From Peribolospora baueri (taxonomy: Eukaryota; Basidiomycota; Peribolosporomycetes; Peribolosporales; Peribolosporaceae), in assembly GCA_029717555.1 (NCBI GenBank), contig JAMDHS010000024.1, forward strand, positions 1 through 64,000: DNA of 64,000 bases. Direction: 5' to 3'. How positions within the stretch are numbered: position 1 is the stretch's first letter; every line of letters begins with the position of its first letter. The notes beneath the pieces were generated by a model, which had not been told where the DNA came from, did not search any database, and saw only the letters and a program-made list of their open reading frames with translations. Of this stretch, positions 21,366 through 31,312 are shown one piece after another. The position numbers and the translations under genes are program-made.

Positions 21366-24056
21366 TCAAGAACCGTGACGGGGATTGGATTGGAGTGTCT
21401 CGGACAAGCCAATAGAGAGACCAATGATCAGGCTGAGGAGGAGAACGACGAGGAGGGCGACGATACCACCGACCCACCGGAGCCGCCTCCTCCTCCCTTC
21501 CTCCGCGGCAGCCCCGAACGTGCTCTTCCGCGCGCCCCTCCTCCTTGCGCGCACATCGACGCCGCCGACACCGCCGACGCCGACGTCTGCGTCCGCGTCT
21601 TCTCCGCGAGCGCGTGAGGGAGGAAGGTCGGGCAACGCCCTTTCCGTCAAATCCACCCACGCGACACCCGGCCTCGGCGTCGCGCCAGATGCGACTCCGA
21701 CGGCGTCCCCGTCGTCGTCATCTTCATCTCCATAGCCGTACCCGTAGCCGTGGCCGTGGCTGTCGTGCCGTCCGTAGCTCTGCCGCTTATGACGCCGCCG
21801 GTCGACGACGACGACGACGTCGGGAGCCACCGCATCCTCTCCCTCGCCGTGGCCCCGGCCCTGACCGTGGTAGTGGCCGTGGCTGGGAAGCCAGACGGTC
21901 TTCTCGTCCAACTCGTTAAAGCTACTGGCCAAATCTTCGGCGCTCGAGCCTTTGCTCCAGTGGCTCGCGAGCGCCGCACCGCCGCCGCCTTCAACCCCGC
22001 TGTTGCCGGCGTCATACAGGGGCGGGAAGGGAGGAGCGGGATCGGAGGCGCTTATGTGCGTACGCACATGGTGGGCAAAGAAAGTGGCCTGTGGACGAGG
22101 CGAGGTGCGGGCGTAAGTGCGATACGCCTCGATGGCCGCGGCGCCAGCCTTCCTAGTCGTTCCGACCGCACGTCCACCTCCGCGTCCGCCTCCGTCGCTG
22201 CCGCTGCTGCCAGAGTCGTTATGGAAAGACGTACCGCCGCCGCCGCCGAACAAGCCGAGTTCGGTGAGGGAGGCGATGGCGAGGCTCTGCATGCTCTGCC
22301 GTGCGCCCTTCATCCAGTCGGGAAGCCAAGGGGGATGGGAGGGAAGAAGAAGCGGGTCAGCGGGGAGGGCTTCTGAGGAGGGATAGGCGCTGTACAGACT
22401 GCCTGGTGGTGGGCGCGGCCCACCACCGGGCGGGTGCGGGTCGGCCTGGCTCTCGAGCTTGACGGCGAGGCGGTCGGCACGAAAGATGAGGTCAGGAAGG
22501 GCCATTCTACGTTCCTCCTCCTCGACGCGAGGGTCGATGGCTAACCTGCGTCTCATCACGTCGTTCCACGGGCCTCTCAAGACGCCGATGCGGGAGCGGG
22601 AGCGGCTGGACCGGACGCTCCGGGTGCCCGTGCCTGTCCTCCCGCTAAACGTCGTCCCCACGCTCGTCCTCCCGCTCACGCCGACCGGAAGCGGGGGCAA
22701 GTCCTTTGCGGCGACGCCCCAACCGAAAACAAAAGGGAAGGGACTGGACCGACCAGAGAAAAAGAGGCCGCCGCCGTTGGACGACCTTGTCTTGCGACTG
22801 CTCTTCGTACTCCGTGATGACCGACTCGCCGTGCTGTTTCGTTTGCTGTCGTTGGACGGAGCGGCGGCAGCAGCGGAGGAAGAAGGAGCTCGGGACGCGG
22901 TACGGCCGCCCCGACGAGCGGCGGCGGCGTACTCGGGTCGGACGGCTCGGCGATGGAGGAGGCGGGCCTCGTCGTGGTCGTAGCCTTGATCGCCGGCGTC
23001 GTCGTGGTCGTCGTCGTCCTTCTCCTCCCAGATGAGGTCGACTCGCCGCCGACCGACATCTGATCCATCACCACGACCACGACCACCATCCTCGTCCGAG
23101 GGCGTCGCATGCTGTGCGTACATCTCAGCGATTCCCTCAGTGTCAGTGACGGCGACGGAAACGGAGGCGCTCGAGTCTGGCTCCTCGGCTGGCCAAGGGA
23201 AAGCGGTATGAACGGGGCTTGGGAGGAAAGGCGAAGGAGGGCCGGAGCGTGGGCCGCCGCGGGAGGAAGCACGGCTGGGGGGACGGGGCAGAGTGAAGTG
23301 AAGAGAGAGGGGACTGCTGCTGCTGTTGCCATCGCAAGCCGGCGAGGCTTCCAACGCCATCCCTCGCCGGCTTGCGATGGCGCCAACGTCGTCGTCATCG
23401 TCGTCGCCATCGCCGTAGTCGTCGTGATGAGGTGCGCTGACGGTGCCAAAGCTGCCATGGACGGGAGTGAGCGGCACGAATCCGGTATAGACATCGGCGA
23501 ATGAACCAGTTTGGTGAAGGAGGGGCCGAGAGGGGTGACGTGGCACGATATCCGAGTCGGTCCGCGCGACGACGCTCGACGTAGGAGTAGGAGGGAGATG
23601 GAGCGACGGCGGCGGTCGTCGACCTGGAGCTGTATCTCTGTTCTCCCCGGAAGCGACGAGATGGAGACGGGGCTGGGCCGCCCGTCGCGCCTCGTCGACG
23701 GTTGTGCCGGGTGATGGTGGGAGGTGCGAAGGCGGGAGAGGGAAGGACAAGGAATCGGTAGAAGCGGGCGCAGGAGCAGGAGCGGGCGTGGGCGTGGGCG
23801 TACTAGTACTGGGACCGGCGCTGGTCGTTGTCCAATACGGAGCGCGGTGAGCCCAGGTGACGGTGGGAGGAGCGTCGGAGCGCAAGGCGATGGCAGAAGT
23901 GTGTCGTACGCGGACGGCGTCAGTGACGACGACGCCGACGCTGGTGTCCAACTCGGTCGACCCTCGCTCGCTCTGTCCTTCGCTGCGGGCTGCCGAGTAG
24001 GTGCTGGAAGCAAAGGTGCTCGAAGGACGCGAGGAGGGGTCGTACGAGCTTGCCAT
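21366..24056 (-). CDS. Large disordered protein with a C-terminal membrane anchor, 896 aa, intronless
   Basis: Family not recognised. The frame is open upstream of 24056, but MASSYDPSSRPSSTFASSTY at 24054-24056 is the plausible start. Nearly the whole protein is low-complexity Ser/Pro/Asp/Gly/Arg-rich sequence with histidine-rich stretches. Near the end a basic patch (EEGRRRRLRWVGG) precedes one strong hydrophobic span, IVALLVVLLLSLIIGLSIGL, then about 12 residues (SETLQSNPRHGS). This topology, with a large cytosolic part and a very short lumenal tail, fits a tail-anchored or single-pass type II-like protein. It lacks introns, unlike most neighbours. A perfect 20-bp inverted repeat lies inside the coding region at 23328-23381. 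Confidence 0.7.
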   Translation of the reverse strand: MASSYDPSSRPSSTFASSTYSAARSEGQSERGSTELDTSVGVVVTDAVRVRHTSAIALRSDAPPTVTWAHRAPYWTTTSAGPSTSTPTPTPAPAPAPASTDSLSFPLPPSHLPPSPGTTVDEARRAAQPRLHLVASGENRDTAPGRRPPPSLHLPPTPTSSVVARTDSDIVPRHPSRPLLHQTGSFADVYTGFVPLTPVHGSFGTVSAPHHDDYGDGDDDDDDVGAIASRRGMALEASPACDGNSSSSPLSLHFTLPRPPSRASSRGGPRSGPPSPFLPSPVHTAFPWPAEEPDSSASVSVAVTDTEGIAEMYAQHATPSDEDGGRGRGDGSDVGRRRVDLIWEEKDDDDHDDAGDQGYDHDEARLLHRRAVRPEYAAAARRGGRTASRAPSSSAAAAAPSNDSKRNSTASRSSRSTKSSRKTRSSNGGGLFFSGRSSPFPFVFGWGVAAKDLPPLPVGVSGRTSVGTTFSGRTGTGTRSVRSSRSRSRIGVLRGPWNDVMRRRLAIDPRVEEEERRMALPDLIFRADRLAVKLESQADPHPPGGGPRPPPGSLYSAYPSSEALPADPLLLPSHPPWLPDWMKGARQSMQSLAIASLTELGLFGGGGGTSFHNDSGSSGSDGGGRGGGRAVGTTRKAGAAAIEAYRTYARTSPRPQATFFAHHVRTHISASDPAPPFPPLYDAGNSGVEGGGGAALASHWSKGSSAEDLASSFNELDEKTVWLPSHGHYHGQGRGHGEGEDAVAPDVVVVVDRRRHKRQSYGRHDSHGHGYGYGYGDEDDDDGDAVGVASGATPRPGVAWVDLTERALPDLPPSRARGEDADADVGVGGVGGVDVRARRRGARKSTFGAAAEEGRRRRLRWVGGIVALLVVLLLSLIIGLSIGLSETLQSNPRHGS
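23328..23381. repeat. Perfect 20-bp inverted repeat inside coding sequence
   Basis: Arms at 23328-23347 (GCCATCGCAAGCCGGCGAGG) and 23362-23381 are exact reverse complements, separated by 14 nt. On the coding strand they encode AIASRR...EASPACDG of the 896-aa protein. Confidence 0.9.
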
Positions 24057-24408
24057 CTGTGACGGACAGGCCGCCGTGGGCTCTTGCTCGTCTTTTTTCT
24101 TTTTATTTTTCGTAGAGGGCCAAGAACGAGGGTAGGAGGGGGAGGTGCATGCGAAGAGAGCGACGGTGTGAAGGAGCGTGGGGGAGAAAGGAGTGTGGGG
24201 GAAGAGGACGAGGAAGAGAGCACGGGTTCTGGCGAGGAAGATGGAGGTGGGAGGAGGAAGCAACGGGAGGAGGAGGAGGATAAGGAGGATAAGGATGCAT
24301 GGTCGAGGATTGCGATGGGATGCAAGGCAAAGAAAAAGAAAGAAGGAGGCTTGTTAGATTGTTAGCGGAGGCCAGCGAGCGGGTTAGCAAGCAGGCAAGC
24401 GGGAGGCG

Positions 24409-24441
<33 letters not shown>

Positions 24442-24984
24442 GCCAGCCTCGTCCTGCACGTTATCGCTCCGTTGCAGGCGGCTCGAGCGAGCGAGCGAGA
24501 GAGAGAGCGAGAAAGAAAGTGAGAAAGAGACGGTCGAAGCGGAGCGGGAGCGGAAAGCGACCCGTCTACCTCCCCTCTCCTCCTCTTTCCTCATCCCAAT
24601 CCAAACCAAACCAAGCCATCGCAAGCCAGCATTCCTTCTGCCTGTCAACCCCTCGCACGAACCTGATCCAGCGCTACTGCACGCACTTTTTCCCCCGCAT
24701 CGGCATCGCACGTGACCCGCGAGCCACACTCCCACGGAGATGGACGGACGGACGGGCGGACAGACAGACGGACAGACAGACACAGACAAACGAACGAACG
24801 AGACAGCGAGCGACCAAATCGATCATTTCTTCATTCTGTCGTCAGTCATCAGATCCTCCTCCTTCCCTCTAAATAAAGATGATGAAAAAGAAAAGAAAAA
24901 AAAAAAAAACGGATAGGACCAGTCGAGCCGAGTCGCGCCCGCCTCGCTTCTTGGCCCTTCTACGCACCCCTCCTTCTCCTTCCT
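24057..24984. other. Intergenic: promoter of the 896-aa protein gene and 3' flank of the coiled-coil gene
   Basis: About 930 bp. It contains a (CTG)10 run at 24410-24439, a GAGA-rich stretch near 24490-24530, and a CACGTG E-box at 24709-24714. Both neighbours are on the minus strand. The long open frames here lack protein-family features. Confidence 0.55.
24410..24439. repeat. (CTG)10 trinucleotide repeat
   Basis: Ten uninterrupted CTG units on the plus strand (CAG on the sense strand of the downstream gene), about 350 bp upstream of the 896-aa protein start, apparently in its 5' leader or promoter. Confidence 0.9.
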
Positions 24985-27900
24985 TCACGCCGGCGCGTTG
25001 TACGAAAGCGAGCCGACGTTGCCTCCTGCAGTCGTCGAGACGGGTCGTTTATGCCTGTGGTACGGTGGAGGCGTCGCCGACAAAATGTCCAACGAATCCG
25101 CGTCGACACCGGCGGCGGAAGAGGGGATGGAGGTGGAGGTGTAGGAGATTAACGAAGAGCGGCGCGATGACCGCGTTGTGTCAGGGCTCGTCCTACCCGT
25201 CCTTCCCCACTGGCTCCGCATCGTCGTCGACGACGATGACGGCGACGATGAGCCTGCCGCCGACGGCGAGCTCACCACCACTTCGCTCCTTCTCCTCACC
25301 CTCTTCTGTTCCTCCAACGTCATCCCCGACCCCACCCCGCCCCCGATCCCCGCCGAGCTACCCGGCCGACTCATGCTCATGCTCGTCTCGCCGCTGTTCC
25401 GCCTCTGCTCCCGCATCCGCGCCGCCAAGCTCGGCGTTCGCTTGAACTCGGTCAACCCGCTCCCCCGCCCTTGCACGTAGTCCTTCTCTGCCTCCTTCTC
25501 CTTGCGCTCCAGCTCTCTCAGAGCAGCCCGCGCCTCCGTCTCCGATGCCTGCGCTTGCACTTGTACTTGCGCCTGTGCCTGTGCGCCGGCGCTCGCGGCC
25601 GTCGACGCGCTGGAGCTCTCTCGAGACCGGCCGGTCATGCGCTCCAGAAAGCTGCCAAACGCAGACATGGGACCCGGCGACGGCAGCGGCGCAGAACCCA
25701 GCTGGTTCGCTGGTACCTCCATCCCCGCCAGCTTCAAGCTCGCTTTGATCCGCTCTCGCTCCCGAGCATCCTCCTCGTCCTCCTCCGTCTCCACCTTTTT
25801 CGCCCCTCCGCCCGCCGACGCTCCTCCCGCACCGCCGAGCGTCAGAGGACGGAGCTGGCTCTCCTTCTTCTCCCTCTCCCTCTCCGCCGCCGAGCCGCCG
25901 GGCATGAGGCTCCTCCAGTCGATCGACATCCTCCGCTTCCCGTCCCTGCTATCCTTCTTCTCCAGCGTCGGCGACGACAGCAAAGGCCTCTCCTGCTCCA
26001 GCATGCCCCCCGCCGCCGCCGTCGTGGACAAGGAAGGGTGAACGTGCGGGGCAAACTGCACCGCTCCTTTGCCGTCCTGGTGGCCACCACCGCCGAGCTG
26101 GGCCGACAGGCTCCGCAAGCTCTGGTTCTCCTGCTGGCGCTGCTGCATCTGCGCTTTGCTCGCCTTCCGACGCAAGCTCTGTCCAGTCCCACGCACCGAG
26201 CCCGCTCCGCCGCCGCCGCCGGGTCCGCGGGACGACGAAGAGGAAGGCAGCTCGACGGCGAGAATGGTCTCAAACCCCTCGTGGGCGATGATCCGATCGA
26301 TGATCTTGGAGATGTACAGCGTGAGCGCCCTGTTGGCCTCGCGCTCGTGCTTGAGTTCTTTGGCGAGACCTGCGCAGAAAGAAAGGAAGAGGAGGTGGGC
26401 GGGCGAGTCGAGCCGAGAGAGTCAGACGTAGAACACAGAAGAAAAAAAATGGCCACCGGAGGCAAGCACACTCACTCTCCACATCCCTGGCCCTGCCGCC
26501 AGACTTGGTCTTGGCATGCTTTTTCACCTCGCTTTCTTCGTCAGCCCATTCGCTTTCCTCCTTGCCGTCGGCGGCCGGCACAGACGACGGGACGGCCGCG
26601 TCGAGCTCCGCGGCGAGGCTCGAGCTGGGCGGAATCGCGTTCGCGTTGGCCTGCCCGCCGCGCTGGCCGCCGGCCTTGCTCCTGCTTTCTGGCGACGCCG
26701 ACGAAGACAAAGGCCCCGGTCGCCGACGCGGCGCCGGTCGAGGCGTGAGCGGCGACCGCCGTCCGTCCGACACGTCGTCTCCCTCCTCCCCCTCTCCCTC
26801 CCCCGCCTTTGCCTTACCACCTGCGCCGTCTTCGCGGCCGGCGTCGAACGACCGCTCGCCCTCGTCGTCCTCTTCCTCCGGCACGCCGGCGAGGGTGCTG
26901 CCCGTCTCACTGCCAAAGTCGCCCTCGAACACGGTCTCGTCGTGCGCGCTGCCGGAATCATACTCGCGGTTGAGGAGCTCGGAGCCGACGAGGAACTCGC
27001 CGTTGAGGGTGCGCTCGCGTAGGAGAACGTTGTAACTCTCGTTCTCCTCCTGCAGCTCCGCGTTGACGCGCTTGATCTCCGACAACTCGAGCTTGACGTG
27101 CTGGAGCGTCTCGGTGAGCGACGCGTGCGACGTGGTGAGCGTCGACAGCTGGAGCCGCAGAGACGCAATCTCGCCCGCGGCGGCAGAGTCAGAGGGGACG
27201 AACGACGTCGGGCCTCCGGAAGGCGTCCCAGGGGCGCCGTCGCTATCGACAGGAGTGCCATCGCGAGCCGAGGCCGACGATGAGTCAGCCTCGCCGTCCG
27301 CGGACGACGCCATGGCCGCCGCTCTGTCGGTCACGGACCGACGGCTTCCTTTGGCGGCGTTGGAGAGGTTGGCAATCCGCGCCTTGAGGTGCTGCTCGTG
27401 GTCTTCCCACGCTTGACGTTCGGCATCGAAGGATTGTGTCTAGACGACGACGGGGGACAAACGAGTTGGGATAAAGGAATAAAAAAGGTGGAAAGAGGCG
27501 AGATGCGCCGTACCCACCTGTTCCTTGTACCTCCTCTCCTTATCCCTATTCTCCCTCTCCAGTTCCCTGACCTGCTTTCTGAGCCTCTCTGTCACCTCTA
27601 TCCTCCCCTCCGTCTCCTCCTCCATCCTCGCTTGCTCGATTAACAGTTCGTCGATCTTGTCGCTGTGAGAAGACAGGGTGGAGATGAGCTGTGCGTTGTA
27701 AGCTTCGGCAGAAGAGAGCCTGGAAGAGAGTTCGGTATTGGCCGCGGAGAGGCCTTCTACGGTCTCGGCGCCCTGTGCGGACGGTGGGGATGAAAGGGAG
27801 CGGGTACGAAAAAAGCGGAGAGAGGTGCGCGTACGGTGAACCCTCGTCCTACGTGGGCGCAACGACGACGACGACGACGACGCACCTCCTCGGCCGCGCT

Positions 27901-28134
27901 CCTCAGCCTCGCGACGAGCGCCAGCAGCTCGTCCTTGGTGAGCGCAGCCAATTCGGCCTCGGAAGGCGGCACCCCTCCCTCGTCCCCTCCGTTCTCCTCC
28001 GCCGCCTCGGCCGACGCTGAGGGGGCCGAAGCGACGACGTCGCCGGCGGCGGTGAGCGTGTTTTTACGCCTCGTCGCGCCGCGCTTGCCGGCGGCGGGGG
28101 GCGTTGGGCGAGCGATGCCGTTGGTTTCAGACAT
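24985..28134 (-). CDS. Long coiled-coil protein, about 950 aa, fungal hypothetical
   Basis: Exons: 27886-28134, 27518-27772, 26476-27439, 24985-26369, phases consistent. After a disordered N-terminus (MSETNGIARPTPPAAGKRG) there are coiled-coil stretches (ELLALVARLRSAAEE; KIDELLIEQARMEEETEGRI; ASLTETLQHVKLELSEIKRV). Two short motifs look conserved rather than random: ENESYNVLLRERTLNGEFL and REANRALTLYISKIIDRIIA. I recall this motif pairing in uncharacterised fungal coiled-coil proteins, but cannot name a function. The C-terminal 400 residues are Ser/Arg/Gly-rich with an Ala-Gln repeat (AGAQAQAQVQVQAQAS) and many S/T-P sites. No membrane segment. A cytoskeletal or trafficking scaffold is possible but unproven. 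Confidence 0.75.
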
Positions 28135-29464
28135 GATATGGTATGTGGGAAGCGATGGAATGTGGGCGGTTCGTTCCGCGGTCGTCCGACGCCGTGGCGG
28201 GGTCGTGTAGTGGTCGTCAAGTCAAAGGAGAAAGAAGAAAGAAAGAGAAAAGAGGGCCTGCCCGGTGTGCCTGTATGCGTCGGCGCTGGGTCGGCGGGGG
28301 CGTATGGAGAGGGTATCTACGCACGTTAAGCGTTCAGTCCAGGGCGGCGGATATGGATATGGATATGGATATGGAGGTGATGTGAGTGGTGCGGGTGGTG
28401 GTGGTGGGAGAAGGCGCAAGCGTGCGTCGGCTGTGTGCGCACAGAAAGGGGACGTGCACTCGCCGCGGCGCGTCTTCCGGCGGGCGTTCGTCCGCAGGGC
28501 CACTCACTGAACCGTCGCTACTTCGTACGCTGCACGTTCCTTGTCCCCCGCTCTCTGTACGGGTACACGAACTCGCTTGCTTGAGCAGGGCAAGGCGCGG
28601 AGGCTCGACGGCAGGGGATGTGGAATGTCGAGTGAGGCATGTCCTATTCGCGACGAGATAGCCTCTTATGACAGAAGTACAGGAGTGGAATGAAACGGTT
28701 GTACGTGGGCTCCCGTGGTCACCGCCGACCTCACCTGACGGACCCGAGTCCGAGAGGAACAGGGTCCAACGAGGACGGCCGACCTCGGAGAGTCGAAAAG
28801 AAGAAAACTCAGAACGACGATCTGCCAAGCTCGTCAAGCGACGTCGATGTAGGCTGCACTTTGACCTCGATCGTCCATGTGCCCCGAGCGGGGCTGAACG
28901 GCGAGGCTTCGATAGAGCCGGAGATGAACAGAAAAAGGAGAGCAAGACAGAGAGACAGAGGCAGAGGCAGAGGCAGAGGTAGAGGCAGAGGCAGAAGCAG
29001 AAGCAGAGACAGAGACAGAGACAGAGACAGAGACAGAAACAGAGACAGAGACAGAGACAAGAGAAGCGAGAAAGAGCGAGAAAGAGAGACAGGGAGAAGG
29101 AGAGAAGAAGCGAGCGTCGAGTGCGCCGACCGCGTTCACGTACGTCCAGACCGACGAAGACGTTTCTTTCCTAGCAAACACGGATCCGAGTCGTCGAAAG
29201 GAGACAAGCTGACAAGGGCGTGGATGACGACGAAGGGCGAGATGGCAAAAGCGAGGGACGTCGGCGACGGACGTTGCTTCCTCGCGTGTTGGTTAGGAAA
29301 GAAAAAAGAGCGCGAAGCTTTCGGTCTTGCTCTTCCGCGTCCCCGCCGCAGTCAGATGGCCTGCCGCAGTCTAGAAGACATGCTCGTCCAGGTGGGTTGA
29401 ATTTGGAAACGCGCAGACCGACGACCGATCCTCTGACGATCGTCTTCTGGGGCACAAATCAGAC
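28135..29464. other. Intergenic: divergent region upstream of the coiled-coil and ADE8 genes
   Basis: 1.3 kb between opposite start codons. It holds a GGATAT simple repeat near 28348-28374 and the AGAGAC/AGAGGC array at 28945-29060. An open plus-strand frame spans the array and reads Arg-Asp/Gly dipeptides; I regard it as repeat-driven, not a gene. Confidence 0.55.
28945..29060. repeat. AGAGGC / AGAGAC hexamer array
   Basis: About 19 tandem hexamers: AGAGGC-type units grade into AGAGAC-type units with few interruptions. It is purine-rich on the plus strand and lies about 400 bp upstream of the ADE8 start. Confidence 0.88.
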
Positions 29465-30399
29465 ATGGACCGGGTCCCTCCAGGCAGCAAGCGGAAGCGG
29501 AACATCGCCGTCCTCATCTCCGGCTCAGGTGCGTCCTCCTCCTCGAGAGCGTTTCCATGTGGGCCGACCCGAGCGCGTCCTCCTTGAGCACGTTGGGAGG
29601 GCGACAAGCCGGCTTTTTAGGGATACGCTCCAACTGAGACTTTTTCTTTATCCCCCCTCCCCCCCCGGGCCGATCAGGAACAAACCTCCAAGCGATCCTC
29701 GACGCCTGCACGCCCACGGGCCCGCTCTCGGACGCATGCGTCTCCCTCGTGCTCTCTAACCGCAAGGCTGCCTACGGCCTGACGCGCGCGACGTCTCACC
29801 CAGCTTCGCTGGGCGGACCGGTGCGGACAAAAGTGCTAAGCCTCAAGACGTGGCGGGAGAAGAAGGAGAACGAAGGGAAGAGTCGGGAGGACTATGACGA
29901 GGAGGTTGCGAGGGCGGTGTTGGAGCTGGGCGCTGCGAGCGAGGGCGAAGGGAGGAGGGGAGGACCGGATTTGGTCGTTCTTGCCGGATGGATGCACATC
30001 CTCTCCTCGCGCTTTCTCCGCGCTCTCGGCCACGGCGAAGGCGATGAGCGACCAGCGTCGTCGTCGTCCTCTTCCTCCTTCTCGCCGCCGGCTCACCCGA
30101 TCCCCATCATCAACCTCCACCCTGCGCTTCCCGGCGCCTTCGACGGCTCGTCGCATGCCATCCGAGACGCGCACGAAGCGTTCGCGCGCGGCGAGGTGCT
30201 GTCGAAGAAGACGGGCGCGATGGTGCACGAGGTGATCGCGGACGTGGACAAGGGCGCGCCGGTCGTGGTGGAGGAGGTGGAGATGCGGCCTGGCGAGACG
30301 CTCGACGAGCTGGAGGCAAGGATACACCAGGTGGAGCATCGGATCATTGTCGACGGTGCGAGGAAGGTGTTGGACCGGCTCGAGAAGGAGGGGCGATAG
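29465..30399 (+). CDS. ADE8: Phosphoribosylglycinamide formyltransferase (GAR transformylase)
   Basis: It formylates GAR using 10-formyl-THF, the third step of purine synthesis. Exons 29465-29528 and 29678-30399 (phase 1) give 261 aa, against 214 in yeast. The start MDRVPPGSKRKRNIAVLISG leads into the phosphate-binding loop SGSGTNLQAIL, which the intron interrupts. The catalytic Asn-His pair sits in INLHPALPGAFDG, and the partner segment KTGAMVHEVIADVDKGAPV supplies the conserved His and Asp. Extra length comes from insertions, including a Ser-run loop (RPASSSSSSSFSPPAH) between strands. In fungi this enzyme is usually monofunctional, consistent with the absence of fused domains. The purine gene ADE12 lies about 28 kb away, so they are not clustered. 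Confidence 0.94.
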
Positions 30400-30714
30400 G
30401 CCGAGCGGGCGAGCGATCGATCGATGCGGCTGCTCTTTGCTCTCCTCCTCCCGTTGGTTAGTTCATGGGAAAATCTGGCGGACGATGATGGCAAACGAAG
30501 AACGCTGCACGCACGCACGGCCGGCCGGCCGAGCTTGCCTCGCTTGCCAGCCAGCCAGTCAGTCAGTCGACCGCTCCCTTTCGTTGACGACGAGCGACAA
30601 GACAAGACGTATGTACAATGGATGGATGGGACCGTCGCCTCCTCGACCTCTGAGAAAACATACATGACCGATCCGAACGCGAACCGACGGACGGACCGCC
30701 CGCGCTCGTTGTCC
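30400..30714. other. Short intergenic between convergent ADE8 and DAK1
   Basis: Three-prime flanks only. Clustered CCAGCCAGTCAGTCAGTC-type tetranucleotide repeats occur near 30549-30570. Nothing else seen. Confidence 0.6.
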
Positions 30715-31279
30715 TCACACAGAGCCGTAGCCGGCGGCGAGGCCCTCGACCAAGCGCATGATGCCCCAAGCGCCCGGATCGGGGGGTAGAACGACGTCCC
30801 CCCCGTCGCCTTCGCCGCCGCCGCCGTCGCCGACGTACGTCGCCCTGCCGAGTCTGGCCTTCATGCCTCTCGTGCTCTCGGCGCCGCGTCGACAGGCATC
30901 GACGGCTTCGGGGAGGGTGCGCATCTGCTCGCCGATGGCGATGCAGAAGGGAGACAGAGCGTCGACCAGCGTCCGGTCCCCTGGCCGGGCGGGCGTGTGC
31001 TCGGAGAGCGAGCGCAGGGCCACGCGCGATGCTCGGCGCCAGTCCGGTCCCGTTCCCGTTCCGGCCGACTTGGAGGAGGAGGAAGAAGAGAGGAGGCCCT
31101 TGGACATGCCGGCGAGGAAGATGGCATAGATGGCACCGGACGTGCCGCCCATGGTGTTCTCGACGGTGGACGAGATGGACTGGACGAGCTTGGCCGAGTG
31201 GGTGAGTGGGAGAGAGCCGGAGCGGAGGGCGGAAAGGACGGCTTTGCAGCCTGCCGAGAGCGTCTCGCCGCACTGCGAG

Positions 31280-31312
<33 letters not shown>

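Noticed and set aside
20644-21660. 338-codon minus-strand frame spanning the IPI1 3' end
   Set aside because: Overlaps the IPI1 last exon and homopolymer tracts; mostly Arg/Phe/Ser low complexity.
22676-24325. 549-codon minus-strand frame overlapping the 896-aa protein in another frame
   Set aside because: Pure low-complexity Ser/Pro/Arg sequence produced by the repetitive codons of the real gene; it lacks the membrane anchor and any plausible start context.
28690-29400. Arg-Asp/Gly-rich plus-strand frame upstream of ADE8
   Set aside because: Its character comes from the AGAGAC hexamer array, which is open in all frames; no splice or start evidence.
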